NCBI GenBank assembly: GCA_964019695.1
Contig: OZ026515.1
Span: 72,117,644-72,181,643 of the forward strand
DNA from: Loripinus fragilis
Taxonomy: Eukaryota > Mollusca > Bivalvia > Lucinida > Lucinidae
Reading direction: 5' to 3'
Length of the DNA stretch: 64,000 bases
Position numbers and translations under genes: made by a program. The first letter of the stretch is position 1, and each line of letters opens with the position of its first letter. Positions 54,671 to 64,000 of the stretch are shown here, in pieces. The notes beneath the pieces were generated by a model. That model was not told the origin of the DNA. It saw nothing but the letters and a program-made list of their open reading frames with translations, and searched no databases.

Positions 54671-57073
54671 TTAAACTGATAGATAAGAAAATAATCGCAA
54701 TTTAACATAAAGTATTTTTGCTTAACTGGCCCTATGAAACTGCTTTCAGAATTGTCAATCAGTGACTTACAGACTATTTTTGAAAGTACCTTTTTGTAAA
54801 AGATAAGAAAATCCTTGAAAGATGATGGACAAATCCGAATAATGAAGAATGGTTAGGTTGACAAAGTTGGTCATGAGAGGCAACAGTCCAAGGTTAAAAT
54901 AGCAATTCTGGCCTCAGTCCATTTTTGAATGTCATGAATTTTAATACCAGCTTTTGCAATGTCTGCCATTATTACATGGACATAATGTAACACAAAAATG
55001 ATAAACTATCTTTTGACATTTACAGTGTTCTGGCGAGGCTGTGTTTTTATGCCTAATTACAAAATGTCCCACTAATATGGAACAGTGTCCCAATCTGCCA
55101 GTTTTGAAGTTGGAAAGTTTTGAAAAAAATGCCCATTGAATGATTTAACAAGAAAATTGCATACATTTGTTTTCTGTGATAAATTTATGACAAATACTGT
55201 ACTTCTACATGTATGTAAAATGGAACCTCTATTGAAATGGGACATTTGATCAGGTTCTGCACTGTTTGCTATGATAAAAACTGTCAGAGACTACAGTTAC
55301 TGACATTAGAGATAATTCTGGTAGGGGCCCTGTGCTAAAAGGCCCCTAAACCTACTTCCTGAAAGCATGGGCCTTTTCCTAATTGCTACTGTTTGAGTAC
55401 TTTTCTAGGAAATTCCCTCAAAAAGGCCCATCGTGTATGTATGTAGGCCAGAATGATCCCTGACATCTTTTTTGCAATTCTAACCTGTGACCACAGGTTT
55501 AGATATAACAAGATTTTTCAGCATAAAATTGTAAACATTTTCTTACCCATCTATTTAACATATGTTAAATTTTCCTCTCCACAATATAAACTGGACGACA
55601 CCATCCAGTTTAAGGTGGCCCTTAATCTGCTAGGTGCCGCCCAGTTGCACACCACCATCCAGCACCAGGGTTTCCCCTGGTCCTGCTAGGTGCTGCCCGG
55701 CATGAAGTTAAGACACTACTAAGACAAACTCAAAACCAGCTTTTGGGAATCAGAAACCATATAATTAAAAATTTTCAGGCATGTATATAAAATGCATTGA
55801 ACAATAGATTACATAATACTCGTGACAAAGAAAATTAAATTCCTCAAAGTTTTTGAAAATTTTTAAAAATATACCTCCAGTGCCTTTTTTAACACATTGC
55901 GAACTCTTTTCTGAGACTTGAGTCTAGTCTGTAAATTCGCGAATAGATCTAGTTCTTTGCATAAACAGCACTTTTAATTTCTAATCCATGATACTTATAG
56001 TTTGAAGATACTCTTATTATATAAAATAAAAACTAAGAAAATTTTTATCAGCATCAGATCGTAACGAAAAATTTCTTGGAACTGACGCTCAAAATTTGAA
56101 AACTGGCACAAGCTTGGGATGCTGAATTTTGATTGGTCCTAGTGTGAAAGCAGACCAACCTGATTGGATGAATATTGTTTTCTGTTATTGAAGAAACGAT
56201 AAACAAGCAATGTAGGCTAGAGATTGGTTGAAAGCAGTCATGTGACTGCGGAAAGAAAATTAAAAGATTTTTAAAGTGGTTAAAATTTTACATTAAGAAA
56301 TTTCTCAGATATGAAAACCTACTGTAAAAAGGAATACATATTGTAACCCACCATAGTCAATGAAAGGCCTCATCAATTAATCAACTATTTAGAGCTGGGA
56401 ACCACCAGCACAACATCCGGTCATCATTATCCCAGTGGGTGGGATAAGGGATGTAAACAACACATGGCGACGGACAGTAAATTTAAAAATAGATTAACTC
56501 CTTTAATCTTCTTATTTTGGGTAAGAATTGTCTGATTGAGACGGTTCTTTTGAGTACCCACAACATATGTTTTGGTTGAGAAATAAGAAAATTAAATATT
56601 CGTTACGCACACTTAACTAAACTTAAGTCCTGCCTGTGACCCTTTGATATGTACAACGAACCATCCCATACTCATTGTTACAATAAGATGGAAGAATTCA
56701 TTTATAGTATACATACAGTTAACTCTTAGCTTTACTGAGTGGCTTCAGTATATAGTGTAGCCACTCGGAAATCATACAATTTAAGAGTTAAACTGTTTAT
56801 TCGAGGATGTGGGGTGGGGGGGGGGGTTGAATGAAAAGCGAGCATTTCGCTTTAATACTTAATTTCTCTTCTTTGTTCATACAAAATTTCCCTCCTTCTT
56901 AAAATTAGGGGGATCTTTAACCCCCCTTCCTTAAGAACAAAATGGATTCCTCCAATTGATAAGGATGGAAAATTCCATCAGGTAAATGGGTTAAACATGC
57001 ATAACTGTGCAGCTATATAGTGGGACTGCAGGTCAAATTTTTGGTTGGAGCCTGATCTCATCATCATCATAAT

Positions 57074-57620
57074 AATCGGATTTTTGATTAACGTGCAGGT
57101 GCAGGGGCATCATCCACATCAGTGGGCCCCTTTCCAGGTAACTGGCTAGCTGCACGCATAGCAGATCTCACACCTGATCTCCAGGTGCTCCTTTCTTGAG
57201 GGTCAACTGTGGTGAGCTTCCCCACTCACGGCAGTCTTTCTCTGTCAGTTTCTTCCATGTTTGCTTGGGCCTCCCTGCCCCCCGCTTGCCGTCAATATAC
57301 ATATCATATGCTGTTCTGATTGCACCACTCGAACGCGCCACATGCCCAAACCAGTGAAGCCTTCTCTCTCTCAAAATGAGGTCGAGATACTCAAGCTGAA
57401 GCTTTGCCAGTAACTCGCTTGACCTTACCCTGGCCACATCCTCTGGCTTGATACTGCAGATCTGTCTGATCATGGCCCTATCATTGCGTTGCAAGCGCTG
57501 CAGGTTCGTCTTGGTAAGTGGCCAAGTTTCACTATACGTCCATATTCTACATCCATATTAATGTATCCGAGCTGCCATGGATCTGGCGAGAAGCTTGTTC
57601 GAGCCATTGCTCTGACAGCT
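57074..57620 (-). mobile_element. LINE 3' end, truncated, copy 2
   Basis: Minus-strand frame of 108 codons with MIRQICSIKPEDVARV, LRERRLHWFGHVARSSG and GKRGAGRPKQTWKKLTEKDC, the usual C-terminal block of non-LTR reverse transcriptases. The 3' end is followed by an ATT/ATG microsatellite tail (57058-57073). Confidence 0.82.
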
Positions 57621-57778
57621 CTCAAAGAAATTTTAGTCTAAATTGATTTCCCCTATATGTTCTGTACCTCAGTTGAAAATAGGGAGAAGTAGCGAGACTA
57701 CTTTTCCAAAGTCTCCGCCAAAGTAGTTGATGAACTTGTAAGCTCTTGCATTCAGCCATAACATTCATTACAGATAGA

Positions 57779-57915
57779 TGAGGAGTGAAGTGGCTGAGTG
57801 GACACTGAAGAGTGGTAGACTTCGTGGTCGCAGGTTCGAGACTAATCTGAGACACTGTGTTGTGTCCTTGAGCAAGACACATCATCCTCTGCTTAGTGCT
57901 GGTTGAACCAATATA
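57779..57915 (+). mobile_element. tRNA-derived SINE with CCTTGAGCAAGACAC core
   Basis: AGTGGCTGAGTGGACACTGA (box A-like), GTGGTCGCAGGTTCGAGACT (box B) and TGTGTCCTTGAGCAAGACAC downstream, a core word widespread in animal SINE/LINE 3' parts. No clear tail. Confidence 0.65.
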
Positions 57916-57949
57916 GGAAATTGTCCCGACATGACTGAAAAATGTCAAG

Positions 57950-59185
57950 AATCAACACAAGCAAACAAGCCATAGTGCTCGCTCAGTCTGGTCTCATACT
58001 TCTAGCCACTTGAAGCCAAATCATATAGTTCTTTGGGATTGAATTTGGGCCATGAATTTGAGCCCCAATCCAGCACCATTAAACCTTTTAGAAAGAGTTT
58101 CATCTTTGTGAAAGAAAAAAAATAGAAAATTATCCTTGGCTTTCACCAAATTTTGTTATCTACAACAAAGTGAAACTTTGAATTGGCAAAGTGCCCAAGC
58201 TATATCTAAATACTGATAATGTTACAGGGGGTTGTTTCAACAGTATATAATTAGCTAAATTAATAAGTTTAGGCTTTCACAAAAAGCTTGGTTTACACTA
58301 CTAATCTGAATAAGTCATTTTCTTAACCAAGGAGCAACGAAGGTTTGTGAAAGACATATCGACATACAGGCAGATCGAGAGACATAGGTTTTGGTTTTCA
58401 AATGCAAAGTCCTTGGAACACTGGTCAGGCGCTCTAACCACTTGAACTATCTGGATGGTCCAAAATCACAACCACCAACTTTCTTTGAATAAATAACCAG
58501 TTGGAGACATTTTGACTTGGGGACGTTTGTCTGAACAAGTCATGTTTTCAGCAAGGGGCGATGTAGGTTTATGACCTGACGGGCAGGGCAGGGCATATTT
58601 GAACACACAGCCCAGCGATCTTATATATAAGTTATATATAGCCACCTGAGTTACCCGAGCCGCCCCAAATCAACACCAAATATCATGTCCCTGCGCCCTT
58701 AAACAGCCTCACACATTTTGCAGTGTAAAAATCAGTAGAGACTGCTATAAATAGTATTCAGTTGTGGTTTTCCGAGATCAGTTGTTCATAGTAACTGTTG
58801 AAATCAGAATAAGGCTCAGCTATAAATATTGATTTACGGTTTTCCAAAATCGATTTGTTGGTAAAAACGGCGTTTGCCTCGAGGAATCACACTAGAAACA
58901 TTTAAATAACTTAATAAAGTGTATTCTGAAGTCAATACTATCACAATGCGATGTTTTATACCTTCAAAAATGCATTCACAGAGAGGTTCAGCGATTTTCA
59001 ACAGGCACAAGTAAAATAATCTTGGTCTTGAGCATCAAGTAAAGACTTTTTAAAAGCGAAAAAGTTTAATTGTCAAAGACTATGGACTAAATACTTGACT
59101 GTCACTGGTCATCAATATTTTATACATTAAACTGGAGTTTTACTGTGCGCACGCTTGTAAAAAAATCAATACCCAAGCCAACTGG
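57950..59185. other. KDM3 intron, no gene seen
   Basis: A decayed tRNA-like stretch at 58385-58462 (minus strand GTTCAAGTGGTTAGAGCGCC) and a GACTTGGGGACGTTTG fragment of the 2.0-kb element's repeat near 58515. Confidence 0.5.
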
Positions 59186-59190
59186 CATTG

Positions 59191-60506
59191 AAGCCCCAGT
59201 TACACTTCACGATTTTGGCCACAGCAGAGCTACGACTCACCCCGATTTATCAAGTTGTGATGCATCGGCATGAGTCGTAGTAGCACCATAGAGACATTGG
59301 CGCAAGTCCTAGTAGTACCGTGGTGATTCGTGAAGAATCCTGGTGATTCGGGAACCTCCAGGACAAGGCTACGACAAGTTTAAACCGTTTAAACTTGTCG
59401 GGGTGAATCGTTTTGGATTGTGGGCGTGGCCTGCCGTAGCAGGATCGGGATCATTCCTAGTGGTATCGTGGTAGTATTCCTGGTCATTCGTGGGCGTTCG
59501 TGGCGAATCGGGTTATCACTGACACAATATTCTGGTATAAAAACAGAGGTATCATTGCTGAAAATCATTTTCAAAAGTGAATTTTAGTGAAGCGCATCAT
59601 GGATTATGTCCAGAAACTTCAATTTGCTGCTTGAACTGGACGTCATCTGATACAACTGGACATGACACTGGAATAGGGACAGGACTGAGCCTAGCCCGTG
59701 GGTCCGGTGACTGTTGTGATTTTAACGCAGCTTTTCTTTTTAATGGCATGACTGACTTCGTCAAAGATTGAAGAGATAATGATATTTGGTGTCACAATTT
59801 TGCAAACTGTCGCCCAGGGGGGGGGGGGGTACTCTGATATTTTCATACATACGTAGGCGCGGGTAATTTTTTGGGTTCAAAATTTTGAATTTCATTTTTT
59901 TTTCGGGTTTTCAGAAAAATGAATATTTTTTGGGTATGAAGTTTTGGGGGGTCATCACAAAATAAGACTATATTTAGGGGTCATTTCTATGCATTTTTGG
60001 GTCTTTTTTAAGGTCAAGGTACAGAATGTGGGTATTTTGGGGGGTTTCTAAAATTTCAAATATTTTTGTGGGTTCTAGAAACTCTGTTTTTTAAGGGGGG
60101 GGGGGGGGAGTGAACGGTAGATGCTGGGCCCGAGGCTATGTATAAAGAAAAAATTAGAGTACTCCCCCCTGGGACTGTCGCATGACAACCACTAAATCGT
60201 GCAGATTCGTGGGAGGTTGTGACGCTACCGTAGCGCTACTGGCTTGAATTGTACTAGCGTCCTATCGAATCGTGGAGGCATCGTGAGCATTGGTAGCTCC
60301 ATCGTGGTTAATCCTAGCGCTGCCGTCATGAGTCGTAGTGGAACCGTAGATGAATCACGCAGACACCGTAGGAGCATCGCGAGACACCGTATTGATGCTG
60401 GATTTTCTTTTTTCCATCCTGATGCATCCGGATTTTACCATCTGGCTCAAATCGGGATGAATCGTGGTGATTCGTGGCCGGAATCGTGACTGTGTAACTG
60501 GGGCTT
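59191..60506. mobile_element. 1.3-kb inverted-repeat element rich in GATTCGTGG words
   Basis: Ends AAGCCCCAGTTACACTTCAC and ...GACTGTGTAACTGGGGCTT. Many short GTGATTCGTGG / TAGTACCGTGG / ATCGTGG words in both halves. The centre holds G-runs (59818-59830, 60097-60108) and a GGGTATTTTGGGG-rich stretch, probably a nested repeat. No clear target duplication. Confidence 0.72.
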
Positions 60507-60689
60507 TATGTTTTACCCAATTGGAAAAGAAATGGTACCCAATGACATTGCATGTAATTGCATACCGCTGGAATGAATTGCTTTTTAGAACGCATGCATT
60601 TAATTTTAATAGCTTTTTGGATGATTTTAATTGCGTATTTACCCAGATACGCTGCTTATCTGTACTGCTGTAATCATTAAATGTATTTT

Positions 60690-60960
60690 CTTGTAAATGC
60701 ATCTCCTGGTAACAACTTCAAACTTTATAGGTGCATAGTTCACAGAATGTAGAGGGCACTGAGCAACATTTGACCTAGCAACTTCAAACTTTGCAGGTGC
60801 ATAGGTCACATGATGTAGAGGGTACTGGGCAACATTTCAAGGTCAAAGATCAAATAATGTATTTAGAACTAGTAAATGTATCTTCTCCTTAATTGGGTGT
60901 AGCAACATCAAACTTTGCTGGTGCATAAGTCACATGATGTAGGGGGAACTGGGCAACATT
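60690..60960. repeat. Tandem 65-80 bp repeat (AACTTCAAACTTTGCAGGTG)
   Basis: Four units with CACATGATGTAGAGGGTACT GGGCAACATTT. One further unit is at 63530-63610. Followed by a AACATGGCCACCAGAG-type repeat to about 61430. Confidence 0.75.
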
Positions 60961-61430
60961 TTGTGTGCCCTTGAACCCTTGACCTCAGGGTCAAATATCA
61001 TCTTCAAACTTTGCGGATGCTTTTGTTGGATAAAAAAGCGGGTATTTGAGATGGTGTGCTATGGACTCAAGTCTAGTTCAAATTATATTGATCCTTTAAG
61101 AAAACATGGCCACCAGAGTGGGAATTATATTGATCCTTTCAAAAACATGGCCACCAGAAGGTCGGAATTATATTGCTCTGAAAAACATGGCCACCAGAGA
61201 GTGGGACCAATTTATAGGGAAAACTTTAAAAAAAAAGTCTTCTTTTCAAAACCTACTTAGCTAGTTAGCGGTTTAAGTGATTACTTATTAAATTCAGTTT
61301 AGGTTCTATATCCTTTTGTTTTCCTAAACTTTACTATAACTTTTTCATGTAGTCTTATTATCAAAGATTCATACATTTGTAGCTTGGCAGTCATTCTCAG
61401 GTGAGCGACCCATTGGCCCTCTTGTTTTCT
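60961..61430. repeat. Dispersed repeat with AAAACATGGCCACCAGA units
   Basis: Three AACATGGCCACCAGA.. words 50-60 bp apart, ending CAGGTGAGCGACCCATTGGC CCTCTTGTTTT. A plus-strand open frame over it is repeat-derived. Confidence 0.65.
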
Positions 61431-61559
61431 AATAAAATCAGTGAAAGGTGTTAGAATGAAATTGATAGAAAGATTATTATGAAATATGCCTTGTTTTTTC
61501 TGGGCTGATGTCTAGCAACATATCCTTATTGATCTTCACATCACTCCATTGTCAATTAG

Positions 61560-61628
61560 GAATTGGGACGGGAGAAAATCAATGTGCTGGGAACTACAGA
61601 GAAAATCTATGCTAGCTTAGGCTTTAAT
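61560..61628 (+). other. Weak candidate for a further KDM3 exon
   Basis: After CAATTAG the bases read in phase 0 as ELGREKINVLGTTEKIYASL-GFN, ending at GTAAAT. The phase would fit exon 2, and the leading (E)LG..I could be compared to the GLGSI that follows the family's KPL motif, but the KPL itself is missing and the acceptor has a poor pyrimidine tract. A second frame starting after GATGTCTAG is also open. I do not consider this established. Confidence 0.15.
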
Positions 61629-61854
61629 GTAAATGCTAATGATCCAGACCAGCTTGCAGATTTTATGCTGTGTCCGAATCGTCATCAATTTATTTCACTG
61701 TTTATATGATGATGCAGTAATTGTTGATAATTTTTTAGAGGATAAGAATGTTGATGGCTTGATGCATATGCTGTTCTGGGCATAGGTCCAGATAAGCAAA
61801 CCTTTTAGCTTAAAAAGCTGTAATTATTTTCAGACTTTCGTTATATCCGACATT

Positions 61855-61925
61855 ATGTTTGGCGTGCTTTAAAGAACCATCTTATTGTTATTAAGATGGC
61901 TCTTTTGAGCTTCCAAAATATATGT
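61855..61925. repeat. CATATG hairpin repeat, decayed
   Basis: GTGCTTTAAAGAACCATCTT ... AAGATGGCTCTTTTGAGCTT, then TATATGTTTTTGTTGAGAAA. The arms still pair but the ends have drifted. Confidence 0.6.
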
Positions 61926-62217
61926 TTTTGTTGAGAAATAAGAAAAACTAATTCCTTATTTACCCCCTGAGGGCCCTCTTATCTGGCAGCCTCTCATTGT
62001 GATAGTGTGCAATATATGAGAAAATTGTCTTTTTGATCGATATAGAGCTTTCTTCTGTAATTTTAGTAGAGGGAGTTTCAGTGGCTTCTGCACTGGGATT
62101 GGATCAACATCAAAAAATAGAAAACATTTTTTTTCATGAAAAGAAATGAAATCTTGAAAAAAAGTCCTGTTCAGTTGTAAATGCTCCAGACCATGAAAGC
62201 CATCAAATTACAAACTT

Positions 62218-62822
62218 TAAGGCAAAACCATATACAAATTACAAAGGCAAAGCCATATAAAGTTACTTAGTACAAAGGCAAAACCATATAAATTACAAAA
62301 GCAAAGTCATATAAATTACAAAGGCAAAACAATATAAGCCGCGGTGGTGTAGGGGATAAATCTATGTCTAGTAAACCAGGGGTCGCAGGTTCGATTCCCG
62401 GCTTCTCCATAAAACCACTTTTGGTTGAGCCTTCGGGAGTTCCCGTCATATGATAAACACACAAATCATAAACCCTACCGGCCCAGTACCGGTTACTACC
62501 CATGGAAAGCCACAAAAAGTTTTTTTTTTATAGATTACAAAGGCAAAGTCATATAAATTACAAAGGCAAAAACATATAAATTACAAGGCAAGGTCATATA
62601 AATTACAAAGGCAAAGTCAAATAAATTACAAAGGCAAAACTATATAAATTACAAAGGCAAAACCATATAAATTACAAAGGCAAAACCATATAAATTACAA
62701 AGGCAAAACCATATAAAGTACAAAGGCAAAACCATATAAATTACAAAGGCAAAACCATATAAAGTACAAAGGCAAAACCATATAAAGTACAAAAGCAAAA
62801 CCATACAAAGTACAAAGGCAAA
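62218..62822. repeat. Tandem repeat, 23-bp unit, split by a SINE
   Basis: Unit ACCATATAAATTACAAAGGC then AAA, about 18 copies. A tRNA-derived SINE (62337-62530) is inserted after the fifth or so. Confidence 0.88.
62337..62530 (+). mobile_element. tRNA-derived SINE
   Basis: Starts GCCGCGGTGGTGTAGGGGAT (box A-like) and has GGTCGCAGGTTCGATTCCCG (box B) 60 bases on, followed by a 110-base body and a T-rich tail. It interrupts the 23-bp array. A functional tRNA is unlikely: the acceptor stem does not close and the anticodon arm is poor. Confidence 0.75.
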
Positions 62823-63355
62823 CAAAATTAGATTTTCAACTTTAACACTTCTTCCAATGACTTACATTTGTAGCCACTCTACATATTTAGTAGCAAATGG
62901 CTGCAATGAAATGCTTTTACTGCCTCGAATAAGGACATACCTGAGATATTTTGTTCCACCAGCTTTAAGCAAGGCTCGGCCATAATATTGAGTTCAAATA
63001 TCTGTTATTTGGTTTGAAAAGGGTTATCAGTGCAACCACCTCCTACACTGTCACAATTTCAGCTATGAATTTTAGTATTGTGGTAAAGTGTGAACAATTT
63101 AAGCATTAAAGTGAAAAGCACGTCAAAGTAAGTGTGTTGTGTAGGAATGCATATGACAGCCTGTAATCGTGCAATAATCTTGGCTCAGTTGTAGATCCTT
63201 GTTATATTTAGGGGTGTAATCACCCCTGCCCATCGGATGTTTAAACCATGGTCAAAACATGGTTGACCATTGCTGGTATATGACACGGTCAACCGTGGTC
63301 AACCCACATTTACACTAACCATGGTCTAAACATGGTCAGTTTGGAGTAAAAAATG

Positions 63356-63428
63356 AAAAAGTTAGTCATCAGCTGGAATTGAACCCCATGCCTTAAAGTA
63401 TCTGGACATTGCTCTAACCTATTACACT
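63356..63428 (-). mobile_element. tRNA-like SINE head
   Basis: Minus strand: TAGTGTAATAGGTTAGAGCA (box A) and GGGGTTCAATTCCAGCTG (box B). The body beyond is not recognised. Flanked on the left by a cluster of ACCATGGTC/GACCATGGT palindromes (63240-63340). Confidence 0.55.
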
Positions 63429-63639
63429 ATAAAACATTTTGGTAAACTAATATTTTGATTTATTTGTTTATATTATTAAAGGTCAAACAGTGATTGAATT
63501 ATTTTCTTGTAAATGCATTTCCTCCTAAATCATTGGATGTAGTAACTTAAAACTTTGCAGGTGCATAGGTCACATGATATAGAGGCTACTGCGGGCAATG
63601 TTTTATGTGACTTTACCACAAGGTCAAGGTCAAAGAATG

Positions 63640-64000
63640 TATTTCTATTCCCCCAAAGGAACTTTTGGAGGCATATAGTAATCATATTGTCCTTCCGTAG
63701 TGTCCTTCCGTCCGGCTTCGTGTCCGGTGTCTTTGAGGTAGGGATCCCAAATTTTGTGTGTGGATGCATCTTGGGATGGCGGAGTGTTGCATACCATCTT
63801 TGGGTCACTGCGACCATGACTTTGACATCTGGCCTAGTTTCTAGAATCCTATATTCATTGAGGTAGAAATTCCAAATTTGGTGTGCGAAAGCATCTTGGG
63901 AATGCAGAGTCACATACCATTTTTGATCACTGTGACCTTGACCTCTGACCTAGTTTTAGAATAATTGTGTCCGGTTCAATCATTTGAACATACACAAGAC
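63640..64000. repeat. Dispersed repeat (GGAGGCATATAGTAATCATA)
   Basis: CCTTCCGTCCGGCTTCGTGT-type words and two related halves (AGGTAGGGATCCCAAATTTT / AGGTAGAAATTCCAAATTTG). Runs off the right edge. Overlapping open frames on both strands are repeat-derived. Confidence 0.6.

Noticed and set aside
62337..62412. Functional tRNA gene
   Set aside because: Boxes A and B are present but the acceptor stem does not close and a SINE body follows.
63530..63913. Overlapping 127- and 103-codon frames on both strands
   Set aside because: Both lie in the dispersed GGAGGCATATAG repeat; openness on both strands reflects base composition.

Overview
This is AT-rich eukaryotic nuclear DNA with kilobase introns, GT-AG splice sites and a very dense load of short inverted-repeat transposons, tRNA-derived SINEs and LINE 3' ends. 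The repeat style points to a mollusc, probably a bivalve; that is inference. No bacterial gene organisation, rRNA, CRISPR array or intact transposase was seen.

Two genes can be read by joining exons across introns. On the minus strand, nine exons from 34164 down to 1787 encode a REEP1-4-type receptor expression-enhancing protein (ER-shaping, TB2/DP1/HVA22 family). The reticulon-like membrane part is in exons at 34.1, 31.9, 30.6 and 29.5 kb. A conserved post-membrane exon lies at 23.0 kb, and four further exons (20.2, 14.1, 5.5 and 1.9 kb) encode a charged, low-complexity C-terminal extension. All eight junctions keep phase. The first coding exon was not found, and the end of the gene is off the left edge. 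On the plus strand, exons at 46977-47141 and 50999-51151 encode the N-terminus of a KDM3/JMJD1-type histone demethylase, which continues beyond the window. The genes are head-to-head. Between them (34.2-47.0 kb) lie transposons and a 64-codon ORF at 42460 with TATA-like and X-box-like motifs upstream.

The REEP intron from 23.1 to 29.4 kb holds the most unusual structure. The 3' half of coding exon 5 has been tandemly copied (25.03-25.41 kb), one copy still open in frame with its splice donor. A 30-bp piece of the same exon has expanded into a minisatellite (25.38-28.35 kb) that keeps the exon's reading frame.

Mobile elements with readable ends: two hAT-like elements of about 1.25 kb with perfect 8-bp target duplications; a pair of about 400-bp CAGGG-ended elements with 5-bp duplications; a 2.0-kb element whose terminal inverted repeats are themselves tandem 14-mers, flanked by a 10-bp duplication; a 3.7-kb TA-flanked element; TA- and TTAA-flanked MITEs; and long fold-backs. 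Several palindromic MITEs lie within about 70 bp of REEP splice sites. The region right of 51.2 kb is KDM3 intron or beyond, filled with LINE/SINE remnants and tandem repeats; I found no convincing third KDM3 exon.
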